This document shows positions 35,449 to 44,200 of a stretch of DNA of 64,000 bases, in pieces (position 1 is the first letter of the stretch; every line of letters begins with the position of its first letter). The notes below the pieces were generated by a model that saw only the letters and a program-made list of their open reading frames with translations, was not told the DNA's origin and searched no databases. The position numbers were made by a program, and so were the translations under genes. The stretch lies in the NCBI RefSeq assembly GCF_014269285.1, contig NZ_JACOAF010000041.1, forward strand, positions 333,086 through 397,085. The letters are read 5' to 3'. The stretch comes from Rufibacter sediminis (GTDB taxonomy: Bacteria; Bacteroidota; Bacteroidia; Cytophagales; Hymenobacteraceae).

Positions 35449-36528
35449 ATGAGAGATAAATCTTTTATTGTTAAAAGGTTTAAAAGGATAGCAGTACTTA
35501 CTATTGCTTCTGTCTATATATTAATCTTAGTAGGGGGGATCGTTCGTAGCACAGGTTCCGGTATGGGATGCCCAGACTGGCCGAAGTGTTTCGGATCGTG
35601 GGTCCCCCCCACTAGTTTAGAGCAGTTACCTTCTGATTATCTGGAGGTGTACAAAGAGAAACGGATTCAGAAGAATGAACGCATTGGCCGAGTTCTTCAG
35701 GGAATTGGTTTCACAGAAGTGGCCCAGGAGATTTTTGCACATCCGTCTCAGTACATCGAAACGGAATTCAATGTCACCAAAACGTGGATTGAATATGTGA
35801 ATAGATTGGTAGGAGTGGTGATAGGGCTTTTGATTTTTCTAACGGTTCTTTACGCTTTTCCTTTCTTGAAATCAGACCCAAAGGTTTTCTGGGGGGCAGT
35901 TGCTTCTTTGCTATTGGTGCTGTTTCAAGGATGGTTGGGTTCGCTGGTGGTCTCCACCAATCTTCTGCCAGAAATGGTGACGTTGCACATGGCTTTGGCC
36001 TTGGTACTGCTGGCTTTCCTGATCTATATTGTTATTAGGGTACAGCGGGAGAAACTGATTGGTGAATTTGCCTTAGCCTCCGGGAAATTGAAGTTTCTGT
36101 TAGTGGCGGTGCTCTTGCTGACGTTTTTACAAGTGATTCTAGGAACGCAAGTGAGGGAGCAGGTAGATTTAGTGGCCTTTGACTTAAACAACCAAGGTCG
36201 TGAAACTTGGATTGAGCAGCTCGGGACTTCTTTCTATGTGCACCGCTCTCTTTCAATACTGCTGGTGCTACTGAATGTAGGGCTGTATTTCTCCTTGAAG
36301 AAGCTTGGGAAAGCCAATCTTTTGAACATTGCCAAAGCTGTACTGGTGGTCATTGCGGCCGAGATCTTCTTAGGAATGATTCTCGCTTACCTGGCCTTGC
36401 CTGCGTTTGCGCAGCCGTTGCACTTACTTTTTGGGACCCTCTTGTTTGGGCTTCAGTTTTTGTTGCTCATCATGTATTATTACGCTCAGAAACATCAATA
36501 TCAACCTTCACCCGAATTGGTGGCATAA
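35449..36528 (+). CDS. ctaA: Heme A synthase
   Basis: A 359-residue CtaA/Cox15-family membrane enzyme that oxidises the C8 methyl of heme O to give heme A. Eight helices are predicted. Diagnostic stretches are GGIVRSTGSGMGCPDWPKCF near the N-terminus, the His in EYVNRLVGVVIGLL, TLHMALALVLLAFL, and FYVHRSLSILLVLLNVG. The long first external loop (about 45-115) is typical of the Bacteroidota form. It starts 3 bp after coxA, consistent with cofactor supply in the same operon. Confidence 0.95.
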   Translation: MRDKSFIVKRFKRIAVLTIASVYILILVGGIVRSTGSGMGCPDWPKCFGSWVPPTSLEQLPSDYLEVYKEKRIQKNERIGRVLQGIGFTEVAQEIFAHPSQYIETEFNVTKTWIEYVNRLVGVVIGLLIFLTVLYAFPFLKSDPKVFWGAVASLLLVLFQGWLGSLVVSTNLLPEMVTLHMALALVLLAFLIYIVIRVQREKLIGEFALASGKLKFLLVAVLLLTFLQVILGTQVREQVDLVAFDLNNQGRETWIEQLGTSFYVHRSLSILLVLLNVGLYFSLKKLGKANLLNIAKAVLVVIAAEIFLGMILAYLALPAFAQPLHLLFGTLLFGLQFLLLIMYYYAQKHQYQPSPELVA

Positions 36529-36536
36529 ACACGTTT

Positions 36537-37433
36537 ATGTACGTACAAGACGTAACATCCAGTGCCCAGACATCATCGGCCATGAGTAAAGCATCCGCTT
36601 ATTTTCAGTTATTAAAGTTCCGGCTTTCCGCCACGGTCGCTTTCTCCAGTGCAATCGGTTTTCTGCTAGGTAGACCCAACGCGCCTTGGGTTGAAACTGC
36701 TCTGGTCATGTTGGGAGGGTTATTGGTGACTGGATCAGCGAATATTATTAACCAGGTTTTAGAAAAAGACCTGGATAAACTGATGAAGCGGACGGCAAAA
36801 CGGCCGCTCCCTACGGGCACGGTGTCTGTACAGGAAGCGGTTGTTTATTGTATCCTGCTTTGTTTGGCCGGAGTATGCCTCCTGGGATTTTATTTCAACT
36901 GGCTGGCGGCTGCTTTGTCGTTCTTGTCTCTGCTTCTCTACGGTTTCTTCTACACGCCTTTGAAGAGACTTTCTCCAATCTGTGTTTTCGTGGGAGCAAT
37001 CCCCGGCGGCTTACCGCCCCTGATTGGATGGGTAGCCGGAACGGGATACATAGGAGTGGAAGCTTGGGTACTTTTTGGAATACAGTTTATCTGGCAGTTT
37101 CCGCATTTCTGGGCAATTGCCTGGGTGTTGGATGATGACTACAAGAAAGCTGGTTTTAAGATGTTGCCGATGGCGGGTGGCAGAAACCTGAAGACAGCCA
37201 TCCAGATCATGATGTATACGTTACTGTTGATTCCTTTGGGCTTACTGCCCATGCAATTTGGAATGGCAGGGAAGACTTCCGCCTTTATAGCGGTTGTGTG
37301 TGGGGTGTTATTTTTAATGCAGACGTTCTATTTAATGCATACCTGCTCTAAAAGGGCAGCCATGAACATCATGTTTGGATCGTTCTTGTACTTGCCTATT
37401 GTGCAGATTGCGTTTGTGGTAGATAGCTTATAA
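36537..37433 (+). CDS. ctaB: Protoheme IX farnesyltransferase (heme O synthase)
   Basis: A 298-residue UbiA-superfamily prenyltransferase that adds farnesyl to heme B, the substrate of heme A synthase encoded just upstream. The N-x-x-x-D-x-x-x-D type motif is present in NIINQVLEKDLDKLMKRTAK, followed by RPLPTG, and a second aspartate-containing segment is ALLYGFFYTPLKR/LDDDYKKAG. About eight or nine helices. ATG at 36537; a later Met (SAMSKASAYF) is an alternative start. Confidence 0.95.
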   Translation: MYVQDVTSSAQTSSAMSKASAYFQLLKFRLSATVAFSSAIGFLLGRPNAPWVETALVMLGGLLVTGSANIINQVLEKDLDKLMKRTAKRPLPTGTVSVQEAVVYCILLCLAGVCLLGFYFNWLAAALSFLSLLLYGFFYTPLKRLSPICVFVGAIPGGLPPLIGWVAGTGYIGVEAWVLFGIQFIWQFPHFWAIAWVLDDDYKKAGFKMLPMAGGRNLKTAIQIMMYTLLLIPLGLLPMQFGMAGKTSAFIAVVCGVLFLMQTFYLMHTCSKRAAMNIMFGSFLYLPIVQIAFVVDSL

Positions 37434-37443
37434 GGAGTTAGTA

Positions 37444-38025
37444 ATGATAATGAATCCTGAAATACAAGTGGAACAGCGGCGGGTGAACCCTCTCAAGTTC
37501 ATGCTTATTTTATTGATTGTAAGCATTGTGATGATGTTTGCCGCCTTCACCAGTGCCTACATCGTGCGCCGGGAAGAAGGTAACTGGTTGGAGTTTGACC
37601 TTCCATCCGTATTATTGATCAACACCATCGTGCTGGTGTTGAGTAGTATTTTCATGCAGTGGGCGTATGTGTCGGCTAGGCGTGATAACATGAAGAACCT
37701 GAAACTGTCCTTGATTCTTACCATTGTGGCAGGTACCGCGTTTTTGGTAGGGCAGTGGCAAGGCTGGGGCGAACTGGTCCAGAACAATGTCTTCTTCGGG
37801 GGCAGTACGGCTAACCCTTCCGGTTCTTTTCTGTATGTTTTAACCGGTGTTCACGCATTTCACCTGATCACGGGGTTAATTTTTCTAATTATTGTAGTAA
37901 TTTCGGCACTCAAGTACAGAGTACATTCCAGAAACCTGACCCGTATTGAACTGTGCACCATTTATTGGCACTTCTTAGGGGCCCTTTGGATCTACTTATA
38001 CGTATTCCTAGTTTTGAACCATTAA
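37444..38025 (+). CDS. Cytochrome c oxidase subunit III-like protein
   Basis: A 193-residue five-helix member of the subunit III family (MLILLIVSIVMMFAAFTSAY, TGVHAFHLITGLIFLIIVV, YWHFLGALWIYLYVFLVLNH). The closing WHFLG...WIYLYVFL block is diagnostic. A purine-rich AAGGAG lies 8 bp before the ATG. A second, longer subunit III gene follows 17 bp later, a tandem arrangement common in Bacteroidota oxidase clusters; which one sits in the mature oxidase cannot be told from sequence. Confidence 0.9.
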   Translation: MIMNPEIQVEQRRVNPLKFMLILLIVSIVMMFAAFTSAYIVRREEGNWLEFDLPSVLLINTIVLVLSSIFMQWAYVSARRDNMKNLKLSLILTIVAGTAFLVGQWQGWGELVQNNVFFGGSTANPSGSFLYVLTGVHAFHLITGLIFLIIVVISALKYRVHSRNLTRIELCTIYWHFLGALWIYLYVFLVLNH

Positions 38026-38042
38026 TAATTTCTGTAACACAT

Positions 38043-38789
38043 ATGTCGCAAACAACAACCTTTGAGCAGCCTAACACCGGCACCTGGGATGGGGGGAACG
38101 AGCCTTTCAAGGTAAGTTATGGTAAACTGATGATGTGGTTTTTCCTCTTATCAGATGCTTTCACCTTTGCTGCTTTCTTAACTACTTACGGATTAGCCCG
38201 TCATCGGCACAAAGCCTATGAAGGAACAAGTGAAGCCTTTACTTTCTCCACGGAGTGGTGGCCAATCCCTGATAAAGTTTTCAATGCATTTCCAGGTTTC
38301 CATGGGGTAGACTGGCCACTTGCGTTTGTGGCGTTGATGACCATGATTCTGATTCTTTCTTCGGTAACCATGGTGTTGGCCGTGGAAGCAGGACACAGAA
38401 TGGACAAAAACGATGTGCAGAAATGGTTGTTGTGGACCATCCTTTTCGGATCTATGTTCTTAGGTTGCCAGGCGTGGGAGTGGACTCACTTTATCTCTGG
38501 TACTGATGAGGGCATGAAACTAGCCGACGGAAGCGTTATTCATGGGGCCAACCTCATCGTAAACCAATACGGACCGCCCTTGTTCGCGGACTTGTTCTTC
38601 TTCATCACCGGTTTCCACGGTACCCACGTATTCAGTGGGGTTGTATTGTTGATCATGATCTTCATTAACACCGTAAACGGAGTATACCACAGAAGAGGAC
38701 ACTACGAAATGGTGGAAAAGGTAGGTCTTTACTGGCACTTTGTAGACTTAGTATGGGTGTTCGTGTTCACCTTCTTCTACCTGGTGTAA
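38043..38789 (+). CDS. coxC: Cytochrome c oxidase subunit III
   Basis: A 248-residue subunit III starting MSQTTTFEQPNTGTWDGG. The ATG at 38043 avoids an overlap with the upstream gene that the longer frame would create. The first helix contains LMMWFFLLSDAFTFAAFLTT. The conserved Glu region is LGCQAWEWTHFI, and TGFHGTHVFSGVVLL plus YWHFVDLVWVFVFTFFYLV closes the protein. It stabilises subunit I and its proton path. Confidence 0.93.
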   Translation: MSQTTTFEQPNTGTWDGGNEPFKVSYGKLMMWFFLLSDAFTFAAFLTTYGLARHRHKAYEGTSEAFTFSTEWWPIPDKVFNAFPGFHGVDWPLAFVALMTMILILSSVTMVLAVEAGHRMDKNDVQKWLLWTILFGSMFLGCQAWEWTHFISGTDEGMKLADGSVIHGANLIVNQYGPPLFADLFFFITGFHGTHVFSGVVLLIMIFINTVNGVYHRRGHYEMVEKVGLYWHFVDLVWVFVFTFFYLV

Positions 38790-38818
38790 TTGTTTGACTC
38801 GATAAAATAGAAACTGAT

Positions 38819-39166
38819 ATGGCATCACACGCGCATCATTCTGACGAATTTGACCCAACGGCCGATATTCCGAAGCCGCAGACCAAGGTCATCTGGAAGA
38901 CGTTCTTTATTCTTGTTGCGATAACCGCAGTTGAATTTGCCTTCGCTTTCATGATGGACCCAGGTACTTTGCGGAACGCAATTTTCATTGGATTAACCAT
39001 CCTTAAAGCATTTTACATTGTAGCAGAATTCATGCACTTAAAGCATGAAACCAAAGGCCTGATCTGGGCGGTTTTGGTTCCTACAGTTTTGCTGATTTGG
39101 CTATTGGTAGCCCTATTAGTAGAAGGTACTTTCTACGGAGAGTCTGTCTTCAATTACTTTAACTAA
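38819..39166 (+). CDS. Cytochrome c oxidase subunit IV (prokaryotic type)
   Basis: A 115-residue protein with three hydrophobic helices (TFFILVAITAVEFAFAFMM, NAIFIGLTILKAFYIVAEF, VLVPTVLLIWLLVALLV) and the pattern AFYIVAEFMHLKHE typical of small subunit IV proteins. The N-terminus is His-rich (ASHAHHSDEFD). Its last base overlaps the ATG of the SCO-family gene. Confidence 0.88.
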   Translation: MASHAHHSDEFDPTADIPKPQTKVIWKTFFILVAITAVEFAFAFMMDPGTLRNAIFIGLTILKAFYIVAEFMHLKHETKGLIWAVLVPTVLLIWLLVALLVEGTFYGESVFNYFN

Positions 39167-39852
39167 TGAGTCCAAAAAAGGCACTAGTATTGGGTACCCT
39201 GCTGTTGGTACCCGTACTAGTGTTTTTGTTTTTGAAAATGTTCGGAGTGAATAGATTTTCACTCCGAACTTATTTTCCGACCGCTGTAGATTCTACCCTG
39301 GTAGATGGGCAGTGGCGGTATGACACCACCTATCAACAGGTTCCTGACTTCCGGCTCATCTCCCAGAGCGGATCTCCGTTCACGCAGAATGATCTGGAAG
39401 GCAAGATTTACGTTGCCAACTTCTTCTACACCTCCTGTGCGGCCAACTGCAAGCAGACGAGCACGCAACTCTCCCGGGTGCAGGATGCCTTCAGACTCAA
39501 ACCTGATGTGAAAATACTCACCATCTCCGTGCGTCCAGAGGAAGACAGTCCTGAGATGCTCCAGCAGTATGCCACCAGCTTCAGGGCCAATCCAGATAAA
39601 TGGATCTTTCTAACGGGTGCTCCCGCAGAAATTCAGCGTTTGGCACAAGCCTATCAGTTTTCTATACAGGACTCTACAGCTTCTGGAACAAAAAGTGAGC
39701 CGAGTAAAAGCTTCTTCCTGGTAGACCAACAACGCCATGTGCGCGGCATATATGACGGTACAAACGCCGCCGATGTGGACCGATTAATCACAGAAATAAA
39801 CGTACTCCTTTCTGAGTATCAACTTGACAATGGAAAACAAAGCACTAGGTAA
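39166..39852 (+). CDS. SCO1/SenC-family protein lacking the usual metal His
   Basis: A 228-residue membrane-anchored (helix about 7-24) thioredoxin-fold protein of the SCO1/SenC family, which delivers copper to CuA of subunit II. The Cys pair C91-AAN-C95 in NFFYTSCAANCKQ is intact. The conserved His that normally precedes the YLID/FLVD strand appears missing: the aligned stretch is KSEPSKSFFLVD, with Pro 179 at that place; the nearest His is H191. It may therefore act as a thiol reductant or bind copper differently. It overlaps the subunit IV stop by one base and the DUF420 start by 23. Confidence 0.85.
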   Translation: MSPKKALVLGTLLLVPVLVFLFLKMFGVNRFSLRTYFPTAVDSTLVDGQWRYDTTYQQVPDFRLISQSGSPFTQNDLEGKIYVANFFYTSCAANCKQTSTQLSRVQDAFRLKPDVKILTISVRPEEDSPEMLQQYATSFRANPDKWIFLTGAPAEIQRLAQAYQFSIQDSTASGTKSEPSKSFFLVDQQRHVRGIYDGTNAADVDRLITEINVLLSEYQLDNGKQSTR

Positions 39853-40378
39853 CCCTAACGACACCCGTTACCTGATTATAATTGCCATTCTTTCAGTAGT
39901 AGTACCCCTGTTGGTGGCGTTTCTGCTGTTCATGCCTCAGACCGGTAAATTAGGTGATCTGGATGTCTCGTTCCTGCCTAAGTTACACGCTGTCCTGAAT
40001 TCCCTAACTGCCATTGCATTAATCATTGGATATTACCAGATCAAGAAGCAGAACCGCCGGTTACATCGTTTTGCCATGACCACGGCATTTGTACTTTCGG
40101 CCTTTTTCCTGATTTCCTATGTGACCTATCATTACCAGGCAGCACCTACGCCGTTTGGGGGAGAGGGAACCATCAAACTGATCTACTATTTCATCCTGAT
40201 CACGCACATTATCCTGGCGGCCGTTATTGTACCATTGGTGCTGCTGTCGGTGTATTTTGCGGTTTCGCAGCAATTTGCCCGGCACCGGAAAGTCTCCCGC
40301 TGGACCTTCCCGTTGTGGCTGTATGTGGCCATTACCGGCGTAGTGGTGTACCTGATGATCTCGCCGTACTATAGTTGA
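39830..40378 (+). CDS. DUF420 (CtaM/YozB-like) oxidase assembly protein
   Basis: A 182-residue protein starting MENKALGNPNDTRYLIIIAI. The ATG at 39830 is chosen over a TTG two codons earlier. Four or five helices follow, with DUF420 hallmarks LPKLHAVLNSLTAIALIIGY and TYHYQAAPTPFGGEG plus ILITHIILAAVIVPLVLL. The His residues resemble heme-ligand positions in this family. CtaM homologues in Bacillota are needed for a-type oxidase activity, and the location behind SCO supports the same role here. It overlaps the SCO gene by 23 bp. Confidence 0.87.
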   Translation: MENKALGNPNDTRYLIIIAILSVVVPLLVAFLLFMPQTGKLGDLDVSFLPKLHAVLNSLTAIALIIGYYQIKKQNRRLHRFAMTTAFVLSAFFLISYVTYHYQAAPTPFGGEGTIKLIYYFILITHIILAAVIVPLVLLSVYFAVSQQFARHRKVSRWTFPLWLYVAITGVVVYLMISPYYS

Positions 40379-40427
40379 AACTTTACTGGAGCCATGGTGT
40401 TCCTATAAGAGAGAAAGGACAAGAGAG

Positions 40428-40670
40428 ATGAAGAAGAATGTAATTTTTTGGGTAAGTGCGCTACTGCTGGTCGTGTTCTTCACATTGCAGCCCGAAACGG
40501 TGGAGGCGCAATGTGCCATGTGTACCGCTTCGGTGGAGTCATCCAGCAATGAGTCTGGGGACAGCATTGCCAATGGGTTGAACAAAGGTATTCTCTACCT
40601 GATGGCGGTTCCGTATGTGATTGCCGGTTGCGTGGGGTTCTTCTGGTACAAGTACAGCCGTAAAAAGTAA
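40428..40670 (+). CDS. Small CxxC membrane protein of the oxidase cluster
   Basis: An 80-residue protein with a signal or first helix (NVIFWVSALLLVVFFTLQ), a short periplasmic segment starting AQCAMCTASVESSS and a second helix (GILYLMAVPYVIAGCVGFFW). The CAMC pair just after the membrane exit suggests thiol or metal chemistry, possibly copper or heme handling; it is not a heme c site because no His follows. Its end overlaps the DUF983 start by one base. I recognise the context but not a named family. Confidence 0.75.
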   Translation: MKKNVIFWVSALLLVVFFTLQPETVEAQCAMCTASVESSSNESGDSIANGLNKGILYLMAVPYVIAGCVGFFWYKYSRKK

Positions 40671-41059
40671 TGGGCATGTGGGCGCACATCAAAGCCGGGC
40701 TGGAGATGAAATGTCCGCGCTGTCACCAAGGCCCTATGTTTACCCATTCTGCGCTGAACCTGCGCAAATTTGACCATATGCCGGAAAAATGTCCGGTGTG
40801 TGGTTTCCGGTATGAGATTGAACTCGGCTTTTACTGGGGAGCCATGTATATGAGCTATGGCCTCTCGGTCCTGATTGTTCTGGTAGTAGGAGTGAGTTTG
40901 TACTTCTTAGCCAATGATCCGCCTACCTGGGTGTATCTGACCACGGTGGCCACCACCGTCATTGTGTTGACGCCGCTTCTCTTCCGCTATGCCCGAGTCA
41001 TGATGCTCTATTTCTTTGGGAGTGTCTCCTATGATCCTAAATACCAACGGCAATTATAA
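40670..41059 (+). CDS. DUF983 zinc-ribbon membrane protein
   Basis: A 129-residue protein with an N-terminal zinc ribbon (MKCPRCHQGPMF ... EKCPVCGFRYEIELGFY) followed by two helices (YMSYGLSVLIVLVVGVSLYF and VATTVIVLTPLLFRYARVM). The family is often found beside cytochrome oxidase genes in Proteobacteria and Bacteroidota; its role is not established. It is the last gene before the operon terminator. Confidence 0.88.
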   Translation: MGMWAHIKAGLEMKCPRCHQGPMFTHSALNLRKFDHMPEKCPVCGFRYEIELGFYWGAMYMSYGLSVLIVLVVGVSLYFLANDPPTWVYLTTVATTVIVLTPLLFRYARVMMLYFFGSVSYDPKYQRQL

Positions 41060-41118
41060 GCAACCGCTTCTGAGTGAGTTTTCTTCTTTTGCCTCTCAGA
41101 TCAAACAGTAGCCTTTCT

Positions 41119-41154
41119 GTTTTAAGGCTTGTTTTCGTAAAATCGGCTTAAAAC
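41119..41154. repeat. 36-bp palindromic element, copy 19
   Basis: GTTTTAAGGCTTG, core TTTTCGTAAAAT, CGGCTTAAAAC; just downstream of the respiratory operon and 11 bp before its terminator. Confidence 0.8.
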
Positions 41155-41164
41155 AAATGATTTA

Positions 41165-41204
41165 ATCCCGCCTGCGTACTTTTTAGCGTACTGGCGGGAT
41201 TTTT
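41165..41204 (+). terminator. Terminator of the act-cox operon
   Basis: ATCCCGCC pairs with GGCGGGAT (8 bp) around an inner CGTAC/GTACG-like stem, followed by TTTTTG on the plus strand. Confidence 0.75.
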
Positions 41205-41239
41205 GTGCGTATTATGGCTAGATTCGTAAAAAAACAGAA

Positions 41240-44200
41240 TTGAAGTACAGGTACACGCTTCCCCTCTTTTTCTTTCTTTTATCCCTGCTCCTGGGAGGAG
41301 TGGCTGCTTTTCTGCAGGTGAGTGTCCAACGTGATTTGCTGGAGGCTCCTGAGAAGCAGATGGTGGAGGAAGTGCAGGAGCGGCTCCATGGGTTGCTGAA
41401 AAAGTCCCGCCAGGAAATGGAACTGGTGACCGCTGACTTACCCCTGGATTCTGCCTTCTTTTCAGAAAACCTGCCCAAAACGACTACCCCTCTTTTCGTC
41501 TATAAACAGAACAAGCTGGTCTTCTGGTCAGAGCATTCTCTGCGCCCGGAGCTTGAGCCCCGCTACCTGACGAAGATGCAGCAGGTGGTGGAGAACCGAT
41601 TCGGGCGTTTTGTGGTCCTGCGCCATCAGCCTAGCCCTGAGTACTCCGTGCTGGCCGTGGTGCCGCTGGAGGTGAAGTACGGCATCAACAATGCTTATCT
41701 GCGCAGCGGGCTTAATCCGGAGATTTTCGAAGACCACGTGGCCACCGTGCAGTTGGAGGGCGGTAACGGAGCTATCCCCATCGCGGATGAGAACGGGAAT
41801 TACCTTTTCTCGCTTCGGGTACTGGAACCGGGGCAATGGCTGCACGCCGACAAATTCACTTTATCGCTTTACTTGCTTTCCTTTCTGTCCGCAGTGGTGG
41901 CGCTGGTGACCTTGTACCAAAGACTGAGACGCAATGGGCGAGTGGCAACTGCCTTGTGGACGGTGCTGCTGGGTTTGTTGTTCGTGAGGGCGGTGATGTT
42001 GCTGTCCCGGTTCCCGAGCAACGTGCAGGAACTGGAGCTGTTTAGTCCGCGCGTGTATGCGGCTTCGTGGTGGTCGCCTTCATTGGGAGATTTGCTGCTG
42101 AATGAGATCTGCTTTCTGGTGATGGCGTTGCTGGTGTATCGGTTCTCCAGGCCGCTGCGTTTTACGTCTGTTTTCTACAAAACAACCCAAAAGAAGCTAT
42201 GGAGCTGTATTGTGATTGGCGTCATCATCACGGTGCTGATCATCAGTTGGTACGAAACCTACCGCAGCCTTTTCATTAATTCCCAACCGCACCTGGACAT
42301 CACCCAGAATATCCAGATAGGGGTGGAGAAACTCTTGCTGTACCTGGTGATGATTCTGCATACGCTGGCCATGAGCTGGATTCTGCGCCTGTTGCTGAAT
42401 GCGTTGCCTTTCACGGCTCAGGGAAAATTGCCCTTTGCTTATTCCTGGATGACGGTGCTGGTACTGGCTCTGGGCTGGGCTTTCTGGCGCGATGCACCCA
42501 GCGGGAACTGGGTAGTGTTGTTTGCCAGCGCCGCCTTAGTGGGTTGGGAACAGCTTCACCGCAACCTGGGGCAGCGGGCGGGCATTTACTCCAGTATTTT
42601 CATGCTGAATATCCTGAGCGCCAGCTTGGGGGCCGCCGCGCTGTATGACCTGTACACCGTGCAGCTCAGGAGCGACAAGCAACGTCTGGCTTCCCAGTTG
42701 CTCAAAGACCGCGATGACCTCACGGAATACCTGTTGGCCCAGGCCGCCGATGACATCAGCCAGGATTTCTTGATTCAGCAGGTTTTCAACTCTCCGTGGG
42801 GCAAACTGAACACCGTGGAGCAGAAAATCCTCCGGCATCATCTGCGCGCCATCACGGAGAACTACGCGGTGACGGTGCGCATCTTTGACTTTACCGGTGA
42901 AAGCTTCAATGATTTAGACAGTCTTTCTACCCTGGAAGCTTATGCCCAGCGATGGGGGCCTCGTTCCAAAAGCACCAACCAGCGGGGACAGTTGTTGGTG
43001 GCCTCTGAGCCAGACCCCGGCAAATTCATGTACCTGCAGGAGATCAAGATACCGGTGGCGTTTGAGCAGTGGGTGACGGTGGTGCTGGAGGTAAGCCCCA
43101 AGCTGACGGCTCCCAACAGCGTGCTACCTGAACTACTCGTAGAACGGAAAACCACTCCGGTCAATACCATTCCGTCTAGTAGCTATGCCCTGCGCAAAGG
43201 CAACCGCTGGCTTAAGACCGAAGGCTATTTTGAATACGGCCAGCATTTTTCGCCGCGTCTGTTTGATATTCCGCAGTTGTACACCCAGGGCCTGTCCCTC
43301 GCCGATTACCACCACCAGGGAGCGCGCGCCAACAACGGCACGGTAGCCTTGGTCAGTACGCCATCGTACGGAGCGGGGTCCTGGTTATCGAACTTCTCTT
43401 TCCTGTTTTTGCTGCATACGTTCTCGCTTTTCTCGTTGCTGCTGCTGGTGATGCTGTACCGGGGCCACCTGATCGAGTCCATTCTCTCCACCTTCGGGAC
43501 TAAGATTCAGCTTTTCCTGAATTTGGGCGTGTTGGTGCCGCTGGTGTTGGTGAGCATTACCATCGGGAGCTTGGTGACCGATTCGTACCGGCAGGATCTG
43601 ATCAGGGGCTACACTGACCAGGGCGAGTTCGTGCGGCAAAACATCCTGACCAGCAACTGGGGAGCCAACCTATTCAAAGGCCGCCCAGATTCGCTTTCGC
43701 GCCGGATCAACCGTCTGGCGGTGGTGGCCCAGGCCGAGCTCAACATCTATAACGCCGATGGCCAACTGCGGCTCTCCAGCCAACCCGCCTTGTTTGAGGC
43801 CGGGGTGCTCTCTACCAGACTCAATCCGCAGGCGTTTGAGGCGCTCAAGGAACAGGGGCTCAACCGAATTCTGCTGGAGGAAAAGGCCGGTACCCTGCCG
43901 TACAGTACCATTTACGTTCCCTTGCGTGTGAGCCCAAACACTCCACCTAAAGGGTATTTAGCCATTCCGTTCTTTGATTCAGAGAAAGAGTTGAACAACA
44001 AGCTCATCCAGCTGATCACCACCATCCTGAATATCTTTTCGGTGCTTTTCCTGTTGTTCGTCTTGATGAGTTACATGGCCACCCGCGCCTTAACGGTGCC
44101 TTTGCAACTCTTAACCGAGCGCCTGAAGAGAACTTCGCTCACGGGCAACAATGAGAAACTGGTGTACCAGTCCCGCGATGAAATTGGCTTGCTGGTGCAT

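Noticed and set aside
40428-40670. CAMC motif read as a heme c site
   Set aside because: CxxC is followed by Thr, not His, so it is not a CxxCH heme motif.
41214-41243. Nine-codon leader peptide frame before the large kinase
   Set aside because: The ATG frame MARFVKKQN ends at TGA overlapping the TTG start; too short and unsupported as a gene.
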